The translations under genes were made by a program, and so were the position numbers. Shown piece by piece: positions 1 to 6,511 of a DNA stretch of 13,818 nucleotides (within the stretch, counting starts at the first letter, position 1; the number at the start of each line of letters is the position of its first letter). Location: contig JAITQY010000175.1 of the NCBI GenBank assembly GCA_031288675.1, positions 1-13,818 of the forward strand, read 5' to 3'. The notes under the pieces are model-generated. The model worked only from the letters and a program-made list of their open reading frames with translations, searched no databases and was not told the DNA's origin. Source of the DNA: Oscillospiraceae bacterium (GTDB lineage: Bacteria > Bacillota > Clostridia > Oscillospirales > Oscillospiraceae).

Positions 1-503
1 ACCGTGTACTTCTTCGTCCGCGAGGTACGATTTTGCAGGTGTTAGGCTCTAACTTTGAGTTTCCGCGTCTGATAAAGCTGGTATGGGCAGGCGCCGTGCT
101 CGTAATCGCGATAAATTACGCTTCCATTGTGTGGACTTCACTCAAAGTAATGACTGTTGCGCTGATGATAGTGTGGGGAGTGTTCATATTCAGCGGAGTG
201 TTTATCCTTGCCGCAACTGTGTGTTTTTGGACGGTAGAGGGGTTGGAGTTCCGCAACATTTTCACAGACGGCGGACGTGAGCTTTCGTCGTTTCCGCTAA
301 CGATTTACAACAAATGGCTTCGGCGGTTCTTCACGTTCGTAATTCCGTTCGGGTGCTTTAACTATCTGCCGCTTATGTATCTGACCGGGCGCGCGGATAA
401 CGCAATGTACGCGTTTACGCCGTTACTCGGCGCGTTGTTTATCGTGCCGTGTCTGCTGGTATGGCGAATCGGCGTGCGGCATTACGTGAGTACGGGGAAT
501 TAA
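1..503 (+). CDS. ABC-2 type transporter permease, 3' part (partial at left edge)
   Basis: This is the C-terminal part of an integral membrane permease of an ABC exporter. The frame is open to the left edge (first complete codon at 3), so the true start lies outside the window; the TTG at 33 is internal. Roughly 166 residues are visible. The segment RPRGTILQVLGSNFE followed by hydrophobic helices, and VIPFGCFNYLPLMYLTGR near the end, resemble the ABC2_membrane_6 (DUF990) family, in which two permeases pair with one ATPase; members are usually about 260 residues. Hydrophobic stretches lie at about 49-72, 73-100, 130-152 and 158-180 of a protein numbered from an assumed 190 or so residues, so exact topology is uncertain. 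Substrate is unknown. The ATPase and partner permease would be expected to the left. The gene converges on the minus-strand membrane protein gene and its TAA (501-503) overlaps that gene's stop. Family recognition is by eye. Confidence 0.8.
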   Translation, partial: RVLLRPRGTILQVLGSNFEFPRLIKLVWAGAVLVIAINYASIVWTSLKVMTVALMIVWGVFIFSGVFILAATVCFWTVEGLEFRNIFTDGGRELSSFPLTIYNKWLRRFFTFVIPFGCFNYLPLMYLTGRADNAMYAFTPLLGALFIVPCLLVWRIGVRHYVSTGN

Positions 504-1168
504 CGGCGCGCGGCGCGGCGGCGGTCAATCCACAGGAACAGATACGCCAGCGCGATGAAGAAAACGGTGATAACCGCAACATAGATGAACACCCGCGCTC
601 CGAGCTGATCGAAGTCGATGAAGAAATACGGAAACCGCGCGGAGGGTGCGGAGAAGCCGCCTGCGCCATAGTTGACAAGTCCGGAGAAGCCAAGTACAGA
701 CGATTGAATCAAGTACCATATTGGCAGCGCGGCGAATATCCAAGGGTCACGGAGTTTAAGTTTGCCCGGCTCGGCAAACAGGAAGAAGTCCGCCAGCATC
801 AGCAGTGGTGTGAACGTGTGCACCTGCAGGTTCATATACGAAAACAGGAATCCGGCGTTTGAAACGGGCGCAAGCAATCCCCAGAATATGAGCATAGTCA
901 CTGTGATTGCAAGCGCGGTAACTGCGGACAGGCGTTCCAACCCGCTTACGCGCCCGTGTATGCCGGCGCGTTTGATTTGCAGGGCGGTTCGGACAAGCAG
1001 TATTCCGAACACGACCATTACAAGTATGTTGCTTTCCGTCGTGTAGTATAAAAGAGTAACGGGTGAAAAAGTTCCGCTAAAAACGCCAAGCATATCAAGA
1101 ATACCTGCCAGGCAAAGCAAGAACGCAACGGATCGGAAGCATAACGCGAAAAGCCGGTTGTTTTTCAT
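500..1168 (-). CDS. Six-helix membrane protein, Pr6Pr / FAR-17a-AIG1-like
   Basis: The product is a 222-residue polytopic membrane protein with about six hydrophobic helices (around 8-30, 44-66, 80-101, 113-132, 142-160, 193-214) and an arginine-rich C-terminus (RRRAARR), presumably cytoplasmic. Two signatures, YYTTESNI (41-48) and NLQVHTFTPLL (113-123), recall bacterial Pr6Pr proteins related to eukaryotic AIG1/ADTRP. In the human proteins a conserved Thr and His are catalytic for hydrolysis of fatty-acid esters of hydroxy fatty acids. Thr43 or Thr44 and His117 are the visible candidates, but activity in bacteria is not established. The start at 1168 is chosen because AAGGAGA (1176-1182) sits 8 bases upstream of it; an upstream ATG at 1243 would overlap comM and add a non-hydrophobic tail. 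The gene starts 25 bases after the comM stop, so it is probably co-transcribed with comM. No terminator is visible after it. Confidence 0.75.
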   Translation of the reverse strand: MKNNRLFALCFRSVAFLLCLAGILDMLGVFSGTFSPVTLLYYTTESNILVMVVFGILLVRTALQIKRAGIHGRVSGLERLSAVTALAITVTMLIFWGLLAPVSNAGFLFSYMNLQVHTFTPLLMLADFFLFAEPGKLKLRDPWIFAALPIWYLIQSSVLGFSGLVNYGAGGFSAPSARFPYFFIDFDQLGARVFIYVAVITVFFIALAYLFLWIDRRRAARR

Positions 1169-1175
1169 GTTCAGG

Positions 1176-1182
1176 TCTCCTT
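1176..1182 (-). promoter_or_regulatory. Ribosome binding site of the Pr6Pr-like gene
   Basis: On the minus strand AAGGAGA lies 8 bases before the ATG at 1168, between the comM stop (1194) and this start. It decides the start in favour of 1168 over the longer frame beginning at 1243. Confidence 0.75.
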
Positions 1183-1193
1183 GTTTTTTAATA

Positions 1194-2750
1194 TCAAGCA
1201 TCTTCGCCAATCTCAAATCCGCGATATTGGAGGGCTTCGGCAAGATGCGGAACTTCTATTTTTTCGCTGTTTGAAAGATCGGCGATAGTTCGGGCGACGC
1301 GCAGAATTTTATCGTGGCTGCGACCGGTCATGCCAAGCGCGTCGAAGGCGGTGCGGAGCAACTTAGTACCGGCTTCGTCAAGTTCGCAGTGTTTATGAAC
1401 CATAGAGGCGGACATCTGACCGTTGCACTCCGTACGGCGGTTCGCGCCGGAAGCTCCGTTAGCGTTAGGGTCAGAGAACCGGGTGCGCTGTAACTCACGT
1501 GCAGCATTTACACGCTCACGAACAGACGCGGACGGTTCCGCAGGTTTGGCGTCGCGGAGTTCATCGAACTCTAAAGAGCGGACGCCGACGTAAATGTCAA
1601 TTCGGTCGAGAAGCGGTCCTGAAATTTTTGAACGGTAGCGCAGAACCTCGTTATCGCTGCAAGTACAGCGTGATGTGCCGTGCCAGCCGCATTTGCAGGG
1701 GTTCATCGCACAGATGAGAATAAAGCGGCTTGGGTAAGTAACACTTCCGCTGACACGGGAAATAGTGACCTCACCCTCTTCCATCGGCTGACGAAGCGCT
1801 TCAAGCGCAAAGCGCGAGAATTCAGGCAGTTCGTCAAGGAAGAGTACTCCGTTGTGGGCGAGCGAGATTTCGCCTGGCTTGGGATTTGTGCCTCCGCCCG
1901 CCAATCCCGCCTGCGATACCGTATGATGAGGGCTGCGGAACGGTCTTGCGCTGATGATAGGTCGTTTGCTATTGGTTTCTCCCGCGATACTGTGTATCGC
2001 AGTAGTCTCTAACGCTTCGGCGCGTGACATAGCCGGAAATATGGACGGCATACGACCGGCAAGCATTGACTTACCGGAACCCGGAGGTCCGCTCATAAGT
2101 ACATTGTGACCTCCTGCGGCAGCGATTTCAAGCGCGCGTTTGACGTTATCCTGTCCTTTGACTTCGGCAAAATCGCCTCCAATGTAATCGACGTCGGCGT
2201 ATTCACCGTAGTTTTTAGTAGAAACGGGTTCAATTTGCTTCTGACCGCTTAGGTGCTGAATCAAATCCGCAACCCTCGCAACAGGATAGACGGTAACTCC
2301 CTCCGCGAACGAAGCCTCGTCCGCATTATCAACCGGAACGAATAATGACTTGATTCCCAGCCGTTCAGCCGAGAGCGCAACGGACAATGCTCCGGCAATA
2401 GGACGCGTCTCGCCACTGAGCGAAAGTTCCCCGATAAACGCCGCATCATCCGGAATGGGCGGCATCGACCCCGACGCCGCGAGTATGCTAAACAGAATCG
2501 GCAGGTCGTAAAGCGTACCTTTCTTCATCGTGTCGGCAGGCGCGAGATTGACCACTATATGCGCCGGAGGCAGTTTGAACCCTGATATATCGGCGGCGGA
2601 ACGAACGCGCTCCCGCGACTCCTTAACTGCCGCGTCCGGTAATCCTACGACATCAAAACGCGGAAGTCCGCGCGAAACCGAACACTCCACCGTGACCCCA
2701 TATCCTCTAACTCCGCCCAATCCAACCGACCTTACCCGGCTCGTCGTCAT
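1194..2750 (-). CDS. comM: ComM/YifB, Mg-chelatase-like AAA+ ATPase
   Basis: The product is a 518-residue ATPase of the ComM/YifB family. The Vibrio member is a hexameric helicase that promotes branch migration of incoming DNA during natural transformation; homologues also occur in species not known to be competent. An N-terminal Lon-S16-like ChlI domain (about 1-165, containing FDVVGLPDAAVKESRERVRSA) is followed by the AAA+ core with Walker A GPPGSGKS (221-228), Walker B VLFLDE (302-307), a cysteine cluster CAMNPCKCGWHG...CTC (347-364) and an arginine in GPLLDRID (383). The Mg_chelatase C-terminal domain covers about 455-512. The length is normal. The start at 2750 is chosen because AGAGG lies 7 bases upstream; ATGs at 2786 and 2756 have no suitable site. 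Two candidate promoters lie upstream, at about 2777-2805 and 3066-3094. No other competence gene is in the window. Confidence 0.93.
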   Translation of the reverse strand: MTTSRVRSVGLGGVRGYGVTVECSVSRGLPRFDVVGLPDAAVKESRERVRSAADISGFKLPPAHIVVNLAPADTMKKGTLYDLPILFSILAASGSMPPIPDDAAFIGELSLSGETRPIAGALSVALSAERLGIKSLFVPVDNADEASFAEGVTVYPVARVADLIQHLSGQKQIEPVSTKNYGEYADVDYIGGDFAEVKGQDNVKRALEIAAAGGHNVLMSGPPGSGKSMLAGRMPSIFPAMSRAEALETTAIHSIAGETNSKRPIISARPFRSPHHTVSQAGLAGGGTNPKPGEISLAHNGVLFLDELPEFSRFALEALRQPMEEGEVTISRVSGSVTYPSRFILICAMNPCKCGWHGTSRCTCSDNEVLRYRSKISGPLLDRIDIYVGVRSLEFDELRDAKPAEPSASVRERVNAARELQRTRFSDPNANGASGANRRTECNGQMSASMVHKHCELDEAGTKLLRTAFDALGMTGRSHDKILRVARTIADLSNSEKIEVPHLAEALQYRGFEIGEDA

Positions 2751-2757
2751 CTGCATA

Positions 2758-2762
2758 CCTCT
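2758..2762 (-). promoter_or_regulatory. Ribosome binding site of comM
   Basis: AGAGG on the minus strand is 7 bases from the ATG at 2750 but only 1 base from the ATG at 2756. This selects 2750 as the likely start and shortens the longest open frame by 12 residues. Confidence 0.65.
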
Positions 2763-2776
2763 TTTCGTTTTTCGAC

Positions 2777-2805
2777 AGTTTACCATAATTTAGCCGTATT
2801 GTCAA
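2777..2805 (-). promoter_or_regulatory. Proximal sigma-A promoter of comM
   Basis: On the minus strand a perfect -35 TTGACA (2800-2805) is separated by 17 bases from TAAACT (2777-2782; 4 of 6 matches to TATAAT), with TGG directly before the -10, an extended -10. Transcription would start near 2770, leaving a leader of about 20 bases that includes the ribosome binding site. This is the simplest main promoter for comM and the downstream membrane protein gene. Confidence 0.6.
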
Positions 2806-2818
2806 GACGGAGGCGAAT

Positions 2819-2995
2819 ATTAGTCGGCAGTCGAGAGTGGACGGGAGAACGACCGTACAGGAGATAGGCGGTAGGTATTAGGAGTTAGGAGACGGGGGGA
2901 CGATGGCGGGCGAGTTGTTTTGTGTTTTTCGGGCGAGCAATGCCGAGATAGTCGGTAGTCAGTAGTCGACAGTAGGCAGGGGACGATAGTAACGT
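2819..2995. repeat. Degenerate tandem repeat tract (AGTCGGCAGTCG type), copy A
   Basis: This is a non-coding purine-rich tract between comM and its distal promoter. It starts with a 29-base unit ATTAGTCGGCAGTCGAGAGT... (2819-2847) that recurs at 6389-6417 with one mismatch. It ends with a decayed set of similar units around 2946-2985 (GTCGGTAGTC, AGTAGTCGACAGT). In between lie two copies of CGGGCGAG (2907-2914 and 2930-2937); the second continues as CGGGCGAGCAATGC (2930-2943), the left half of the intact palindrome at 6425-6443. I see no open frame of interest here. Confidence 0.75.
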
Positions 2996-3026
2996 CCTGC
3001 GGGGGACGGGTTTAGATTATAGATAC

Positions 3027-3130
3027 GTTAATCATTAAATACTAGTCGCCAACCATTACGCCTGTATTATAGCACAAAGTTTCTGATTTGTCAAGAGATA
3101 ATTTGTGTGTAATCGTAAACAAATTATGAA
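3027..3130. repeat. Intergenic promoter-bearing repeat, copy A
   Basis: These 104 bases align without gaps to 6512-6615, with about 20 mismatches by hand count (about 80% identity). The best conserved blocks are GTTAATCATTAAATA, TAGTCGCCAA, GTATTATAGCAC and TGTAATCGTAAA. The right part contains an inverted repeat ATAATTTGT (3098-3106) and ACAAATTAT (3119-3127). A consensus minus-strand promoter is embedded in it. Both copies lie upstream of a minus-strand gene and next to an AGTCGGCAGTCG tract on their left side. Confidence 0.75.
3066..3094 (-). promoter_or_regulatory. Distal sigma-A promoter upstream of comM, inside the repeat
   Basis: On the minus strand TTGACA (3089-3094), a 17-base spacer and TATAAT (3066-3071) form a full-consensus promoter, with TGC before the -10. 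Transcription from about 3058 would give comM a leader of roughly 310 bases that runs through the repeat tract. It may act as a second, stronger promoter or be a by-product of the repeat. Confidence 0.65.
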
Positions 3131-3162
3131 TTTTAAGCGTGCGAGGAATTCCCCGCACGCTT
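3129..3162 (-). terminator. Hairpin after nrdD
   Basis: Six bases after the nrdD stop the minus-strand RNA can form a 9-bp stem AAGCGTGCG/CGCACGCTT (arms 3135-3143 and 3154-3162) with a loop that itself contains GGAATTCC, plus an imperfect outer AATT pairing. The stem is GC-rich and well placed, but no long U tract follows on the minus strand, so it could be a terminator or a 3'-end stabiliser. Confidence 0.55.
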
Positions 3163-3167
3163 ATGAA

Positions 3168-5402
3168 TTATTTCGTTTTCATCTCTTTCCCGCCGTGTTT
3201 GAGACGGTCTTTTTCCTCAGCGCGCTTTCCGTTATTAAACCGTCCAAGCGTACTGATATACCCCGTTACACGCCGGATACGCTGGAACGGAACGTCACCC
3301 TCCTTGCGTCCGCAACCCGGGCACTGGTCTTTTATAATTCCCGCGAATCCGCAAACCGGATCACGGTCTACCGGGTGGTTCACGCTGCCGTATCCTACGC
3401 CGCGCTCCGCCATATACCGGATGACCTTCTCGAACGCTTCAAGGTTATCGCTCGGGTCGCCGTCCATCTCAATATAGGTTATGTGACCGGCGTTAGTAAG
3501 CTCGTGATACGGAGCCTCAAGGTTGATTTTCTCAAAAGCGGCAATCGGGAAATACACCGGAATGTGGAAGCTGTTGGTATAATAATCGCGGTCAGTTATA
3601 CCAGGAATTACTCCGTAGACTTTCTTATCAATCTTCACGAAGCGTCCGGACAGTCCTTCCGCCGGAGTAGCAAGCAAGCTGAAATTCAGGTTATATTTTT
3701 TACACGCGTCTTCCATTTTTTCACGCATATGACCAATGATTTCAAGTCCGAGATTCTGAGCCTGTTCCGATTCGCCGTGGTGCTTACCGGTAAGAGCAAC
3801 TAACGTCTCCGCAAGACCGATGAACCCAAGCGAAAGGGTTCCGTGCCTGAGTATCTCGCCGACCTCATCTTCCGGATCAAGTTTTTCACTGTCGAGCCAT
3901 ACTCCCGCTCCCATCAAGAACGGGTAATTCTTAACTTTCTTGTGCGCCTGAATTTCAAAACGCGCAAGCAGTTGCTGAATTCCAAGCTCAATTTTGGAAT
4001 CTAACATTTCAAAAAATACGTCAATATTGCCTTTAGCCTTGATGCCAAGTCTCGGCAGATTCAGAGTTGTGAAAGAGAGGTTGCCGCGGCTGTAGCTGAT
4101 TTCACGGCTTGTATCATAGACATTTCCCATAACGCGCGTGCGGCATCCCATATACGCAACCTCCGTTTGAGGAGTTCCGTCGTAATACTGCGCGTTGAAA
4201 GGCGCGTCCATAAACGCGAAGTTAGGATACAGGCGCTTCGCGCTGCACCTGATCGCAAGCTGGAAAAGGTCGTAGTTAGGGTCGCCGGGGTTGAAACTTA
4301 CACCCGCTTTTACGCGGAAAATCTGAATCGGGAATATCGGGGTTTCGCCTCCGCCAAGTCCGGCAATCGTGGTTTCCAGGAGGTTCTTCATTACCAACCG
4401 ACCCTCTTTGGAGGTATCCATACCATAGTTAATGGAGCTGAAAGGCGTCTGCGCTCCGGCGCGGCTGTTCATCGTGTTAAGGTTGTGGATAAGAGCCTCC
4501 ATAGCCTGATATGTCTGTCTGTCCGTTTCAGCCCACGCCCAGCGCTCCGCAATCTCTTCCGGGTTTTCTGCGTTAAGCTCCTGCGCTTTCGCGAGGTTAG
4601 CGGCGTAGAGTTTCTTGTATGTTTTGCGAACGCCGTCCGCCATAGCGTAGTCGAAGTTCACCACGCTCTGACCGCCGTGCTGGTCGTTTTGGTTGCTCTG
4701 AATCGCGATACAGGCAAGAGCAGCATAGCTGGCGACAGAATTCGGCGCGCGAAGAACTCCGTGACCTGTGCTGAATCCTTTTTCAAAGAGCTTCAGCAGG
4801 TCGATTTGGCAGCAAGTAGTCGTCAGCGTGTAGAAGTCGAGATCATGGATATGAATATCGCCGCTGCGGTGCGCGTCGGCAAATTCCGGCTTTAGAATAT
4901 AGTTTTCATAGTACCATTTAACGCTCTCAGAACCGTACTTCAGCATACTGCCCATAGCGGTATCGCCGTTGACGTTGGCGTTCTCGCGCTTGACATCGCT
5001 GTCCGCCGCGTCAGCGAATGTTATCTCTTGGAAAGACTTGATTAGTTTGCTGTTCATCTGACGCGCGAGAGAGCGTTTTTCTCTGTAAAGTATATATGCT
5101 TTCGCCGTTTGAATGAACCCGTTGGTCATCAAAACTTGTTCAACAGTATCCTGAACGTGTTCAACGTCCGGACATGGATCGCCCTCCGTCTCCAGAAGCG
5201 CAATCACCTGCTCCGCGAGTTTAACGGAGTGCTGCTTTGAGTTCGGCTTCTTGGTGGCGGCGAGAGCCTTTTCAATTGCGGCGGCGATTTTAGAAAGATC
5301 AAAATCAGAGACACGTCCGTCGCGTTTTTTGATGTTTGTAATTCCCTTGCTCACAGTAAGCTCCGATTCCGGAATTTGGATATCATTCGTGTAGGTGGTC
5401 AT
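3168..5402 (-). CDS. nrdD: Anaerobic ribonucleoside-triphosphate reductase (class III)
   Basis: The product reduces ribonucleoside triphosphates to deoxy forms under anaerobic conditions, using a glycyl radical installed by the SAM enzyme NrdG with formate as typical reductant. The 744-residue protein has an N-terminal ATP-cone (about 23-110, starting ITNIKKRDGRV) for allosteric control. The catalytic barrel contains GDIHIHDLDF (181-190), CC (197-198) and the active-site segment MGCRTRVMGN (Cys420). The C-terminal glycyl-radical loop is RVTGYIS (Gly714) followed by LGRFNNGKRAEE. A metal site precedes it: DPVCG (Cys684) and CPGCG (Cys694, Cys697). Only three cysteines are seen, with Asp681 where some relatives have a fourth Cys. 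The start at 5402 has GGAGG about 9 bases upstream. A promoter overlapped by an NrdR-like box precedes it. nrdG is not adjacent. Confidence 0.97.
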   Translation of the reverse strand: MTTYTNDIQIPESELTVSKGITNIKKRDGRVSDFDLSKIAAAIEKALAATKKPNSKQHSVKLAEQVIALLETEGDPCPDVEHVQDTVEQVLMTNGFIQTAKAYILYREKRSLARQMNSKLIKSFQEITFADAADSDVKRENANVNGDTAMGSMLKYGSESVKWYYENYILKPEFADAHRSGDIHIHDLDFYTLTTTCCQIDLLKLFEKGFSTGHGVLRAPNSVASYAALACIAIQSNQNDQHGGQSVVNFDYAMADGVRKTYKKLYAANLAKAQELNAENPEEIAERWAWAETDRQTYQAMEALIHNLNTMNSRAGAQTPFSSINYGMDTSKEGRLVMKNLLETTIAGLGGGETPIFPIQIFRVKAGVSFNPGDPNYDLFQLAIRCSAKRLYPNFAFMDAPFNAQYYDGTPQTEVAYMGCRTRVMGNVYDTSREISYSRGNLSFTTLNLPRLGIKAKGNIDVFFEMLDSKIELGIQQLLARFEIQAHKKVKNYPFLMGAGVWLDSEKLDPEDEVGEILRHGTLSLGFIGLAETLVALTGKHHGESEQAQNLGLEIIGHMREKMEDACKKYNLNFSLLATPAEGLSGRFVKIDKKVYGVIPGITDRDYYTNSFHIPVYFPIAAFEKINLEAPYHELTNAGHITYIEMDGDPSDNLEAFEKVIRYMAERGVGYGSVNHPVDRDPVCGFAGIIKDQCPGCGRKEGDVPFQRIRRVTGYISTLGRFNNGKRAEEKDRLKHGGKEMKTK

Positions 5403-5437
5403 AGTAAAAATCCTCCAAGATTTTGCGGCGTGGTGTG

Positions 5438-5453
5438 ATACTATATATTGTAT
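5438..5453. promoter_or_regulatory. NrdR box 1 upstream of nrdD
   Basis: ATACTATATATTGTAT is a near-perfect palindrome that fits the NrdR consensus (acaCwATATaTwGtgt type). NrdR is the ATP-cone zinc repressor of ribonucleotide reductase genes. The site lies in the nrdD leader, just downstream of the expected transcription start, and its centre is 31 bases from that of a weaker second box. Confidence 0.7.
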
Positions 5454-5468
5454 CCAATCAGTTCAAGC

Positions 5469-5484
5469 CGTATAGATATAGTAG
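5469..5484. promoter_or_regulatory. Probable NrdR box 2 overlapping the nrdD -10
   Basis: CGTATAGATATAGTAG matches box 1 at 10 of 16 positions, with the central AT-rich part and GTA conserved. The centre-to-centre distance of 31 bases is about three helical turns, as known for paired NrdR boxes. It covers the predicted -10 hexamer, so bound repressor would block RNA polymerase. Confidence 0.55.
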
Positions 5485-5506
5485 CACAACATAGTTGTTA
5501 TGTCAA
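5478..5506 (-). promoter_or_regulatory. Sigma-A promoter of nrdD
   Basis: On the minus strand TTGACA (5501-5506), a 17-base spacer and TACTAT (5478-5483; 5 of 6) with TGC before the -10. The start would be near 5471, giving a leader of about 70 bases that contains NrdR box 1. Confidence 0.7.
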
Positions 5507-5696
5507 GAGTATTTTAACAAAATTCCGAAAGTTTATTTCGGCAATACTTTACAGATTTCGTGTTCGGGAAAATATAACATTTTAATTTTGGTAAAGCAGC
5601 TTAATATTACGCAAAAGCTCTCGAAAACACCTGTAAAGTGTTTTTACACTACATAATGATACGTCAAAAGCTGTTCTAAATTTATCCGCTGGATTT
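5507..5696. other. AT-rich gap between larB stop and nrdD promoter
   Basis: No convincing gene is seen. It holds only weak hairpins: CCGAAA-GTTTA-TTTCGG (5525-5541) and AAAACAC-CTGTAAA-GTGTTTT (5624-5644), with an alternative pairing TGTAAA/TTTACA (5632-5648). Either could end larB transcription weakly, but none is a strong intrinsic terminator on the minus strand. Confidence 0.4.
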
Positions 5697-6356
5697 TTAC
5701 TTTACACTATTTATCATATGCGCCTGATAACCTGCGCCGAATCCGTTATCTATGTTCACGACGCTTACTCCGCTTGCGCAGGAATTAAGCATAGCCAGCA
5801 GCGCGGCAAGTCCGTTAAACGACGCGCCGTAACCTATACTGGTCGGCACCCCAATAACCGGACAGCTAACAAGTCCTCCGATTACACTTGCAAGCGCACC
5901 CTCCATGCCCGCAACGGCAATTACGCACCGCGCATCCTCAAGCTCATCAAGTTTGCTTAATAAACGGTGAAGTCCGGCAACCCCGACGTCATAAAGCCGC
6001 ACTACATTAGAGCCGAGAGTTTCAGCAGTTATCGCGGCTTCCTCGCTTACCGGAAGATCGCTTGTACCCGCGCAGGCAATCACAACTTTTCCGTGACGCT
6101 CGACCGGCGCAGGATTTGCAACCGCGATACGCGCAAGCTGATGATATGTAACCTCGCACGGGAGATTCAGCGCATCGAATTTATCTTTATCAAGCCTGGT
6201 AATCAAAATATTCGCCGCGCCGTTGCTGTGCATCGCGGAAACGATGCCGGATACTTGCTCCGGAGTTTTCGACTGTCCGTAGATGACCTCGCCAACTCCT
6301 GTGCGCTTTGCTCTGTGGTGGTCAACTTTTGCGTAACCTAAGTCTTCGTAATTCAT
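5697..6356 (-). CDS. larB: Pyridinium-3,5-biscarboxylic acid mononucleotide synthase LarB
   Basis: LarB performs the first step of nickel-pincer nucleotide synthesis: it carboxylates the pyridinium ring of nicotinic acid adenine dinucleotide and releases AMP. LarE and LarC then add sulfur and nickel to make the cofactor of lactate racemase and related LarA enzymes. The 219-residue protein shows the PurE-like core: DLGYAKVDHHRAKRTG near the N-terminus, CAGTSDLPVSEEA (95-107), RLYDVGVAGLHRLL (120-133), VAGMEGALASVIGGL (148-162), VPTSIGYGASF (170-180) and MLNSCASGVSVVNIDNGFGAGY (189-210). Cys193 probably matches the cysteine that forms the covalent substrate adduct in Lactobacillus plantarum LarB. 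The N-terminus is about 25 residues shorter than usual; an in-frame stop lies 11 codons upstream with no other start, and AGGAG is 7 bases before the ATG. larA, larC and larE are not in the window. Confidence 0.95.
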   Translation of the reverse strand: MNYEDLGYAKVDHHRAKRTGVGEVIYGQSKTPEQVSGIVSAMHSNGAANILITRLDKDKFDALNLPCEVTYHQLARIAVANPAPVERHGKVVIACAGTSDLPVSEEAAITAETLGSNVVRLYDVGVAGLHRLLSKLDELEDARCVIAVAGMEGALASVIGGLVSCPVIGVPTSIGYGASFNGLAALLAMLNSCASGVSVVNIDNGFGAGYQAHMINSVK

Positions 6357-6374
6357 ATGTATACTCCTGTTAAA

Positions 6375-6500
6375 ATTAGTCGGCAGTTATTAGTCGGCAG
6401 TCGAGAGTGGACGAGAGGTACGACGGGCGAGCAATGCTCGCCCCTACGGGAATGGGGGATAGCCATTAGTCAACAGTCGGCAGTCGAGAGTGGACGGGGG
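6375..6500. repeat. Tandem AGTCGGCAGTCG repeat tract with palindrome, copy B
   Basis: The tract holds ATTAGTCGGCAGT (6375-6387), a 29-base unit (6389-6417) nearly identical to 2819-2847, a perfect palindrome GGGCGAGCA-A-TGCTCGCCC (6425-6443), and a third unit ATTAGTCAACAGTCGGCAGT... (6465-6500). It falls in the probable larB leader. The palindrome would form a very stable hairpin in either RNA strand but has no U tract. The units are non-coding and look like a dispersed repeat family. Confidence 0.8.
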
Positions 6501-6511
6501 TCACAAGGGAA

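Noticed and set aside
1169..1243. Longer N-terminus for the Pr6Pr-like protein
   Set aside because: It would overlap comM by about 50 bases and add a charged tail before the first helix, while a good ribosome binding site supports the start at 1168.
3105..3803. 232-codon plus-strand open frame
   Set aside because: It lies antisense to nrdD, has no recognisable domain, and begins in the repeat; it is a shadow of the conserved nrdD frame.
6425..6443. Intrinsic terminator in the larB leader
   Set aside because: The palindrome is strong, but neither strand has a U tract after it; it is better seen as part of the repeat.
6375..6500. CRISPR array
   Set aside because: The repeated units are irregular in length and spacing, lack unique spacers of uniform size, and no cas gene is present.
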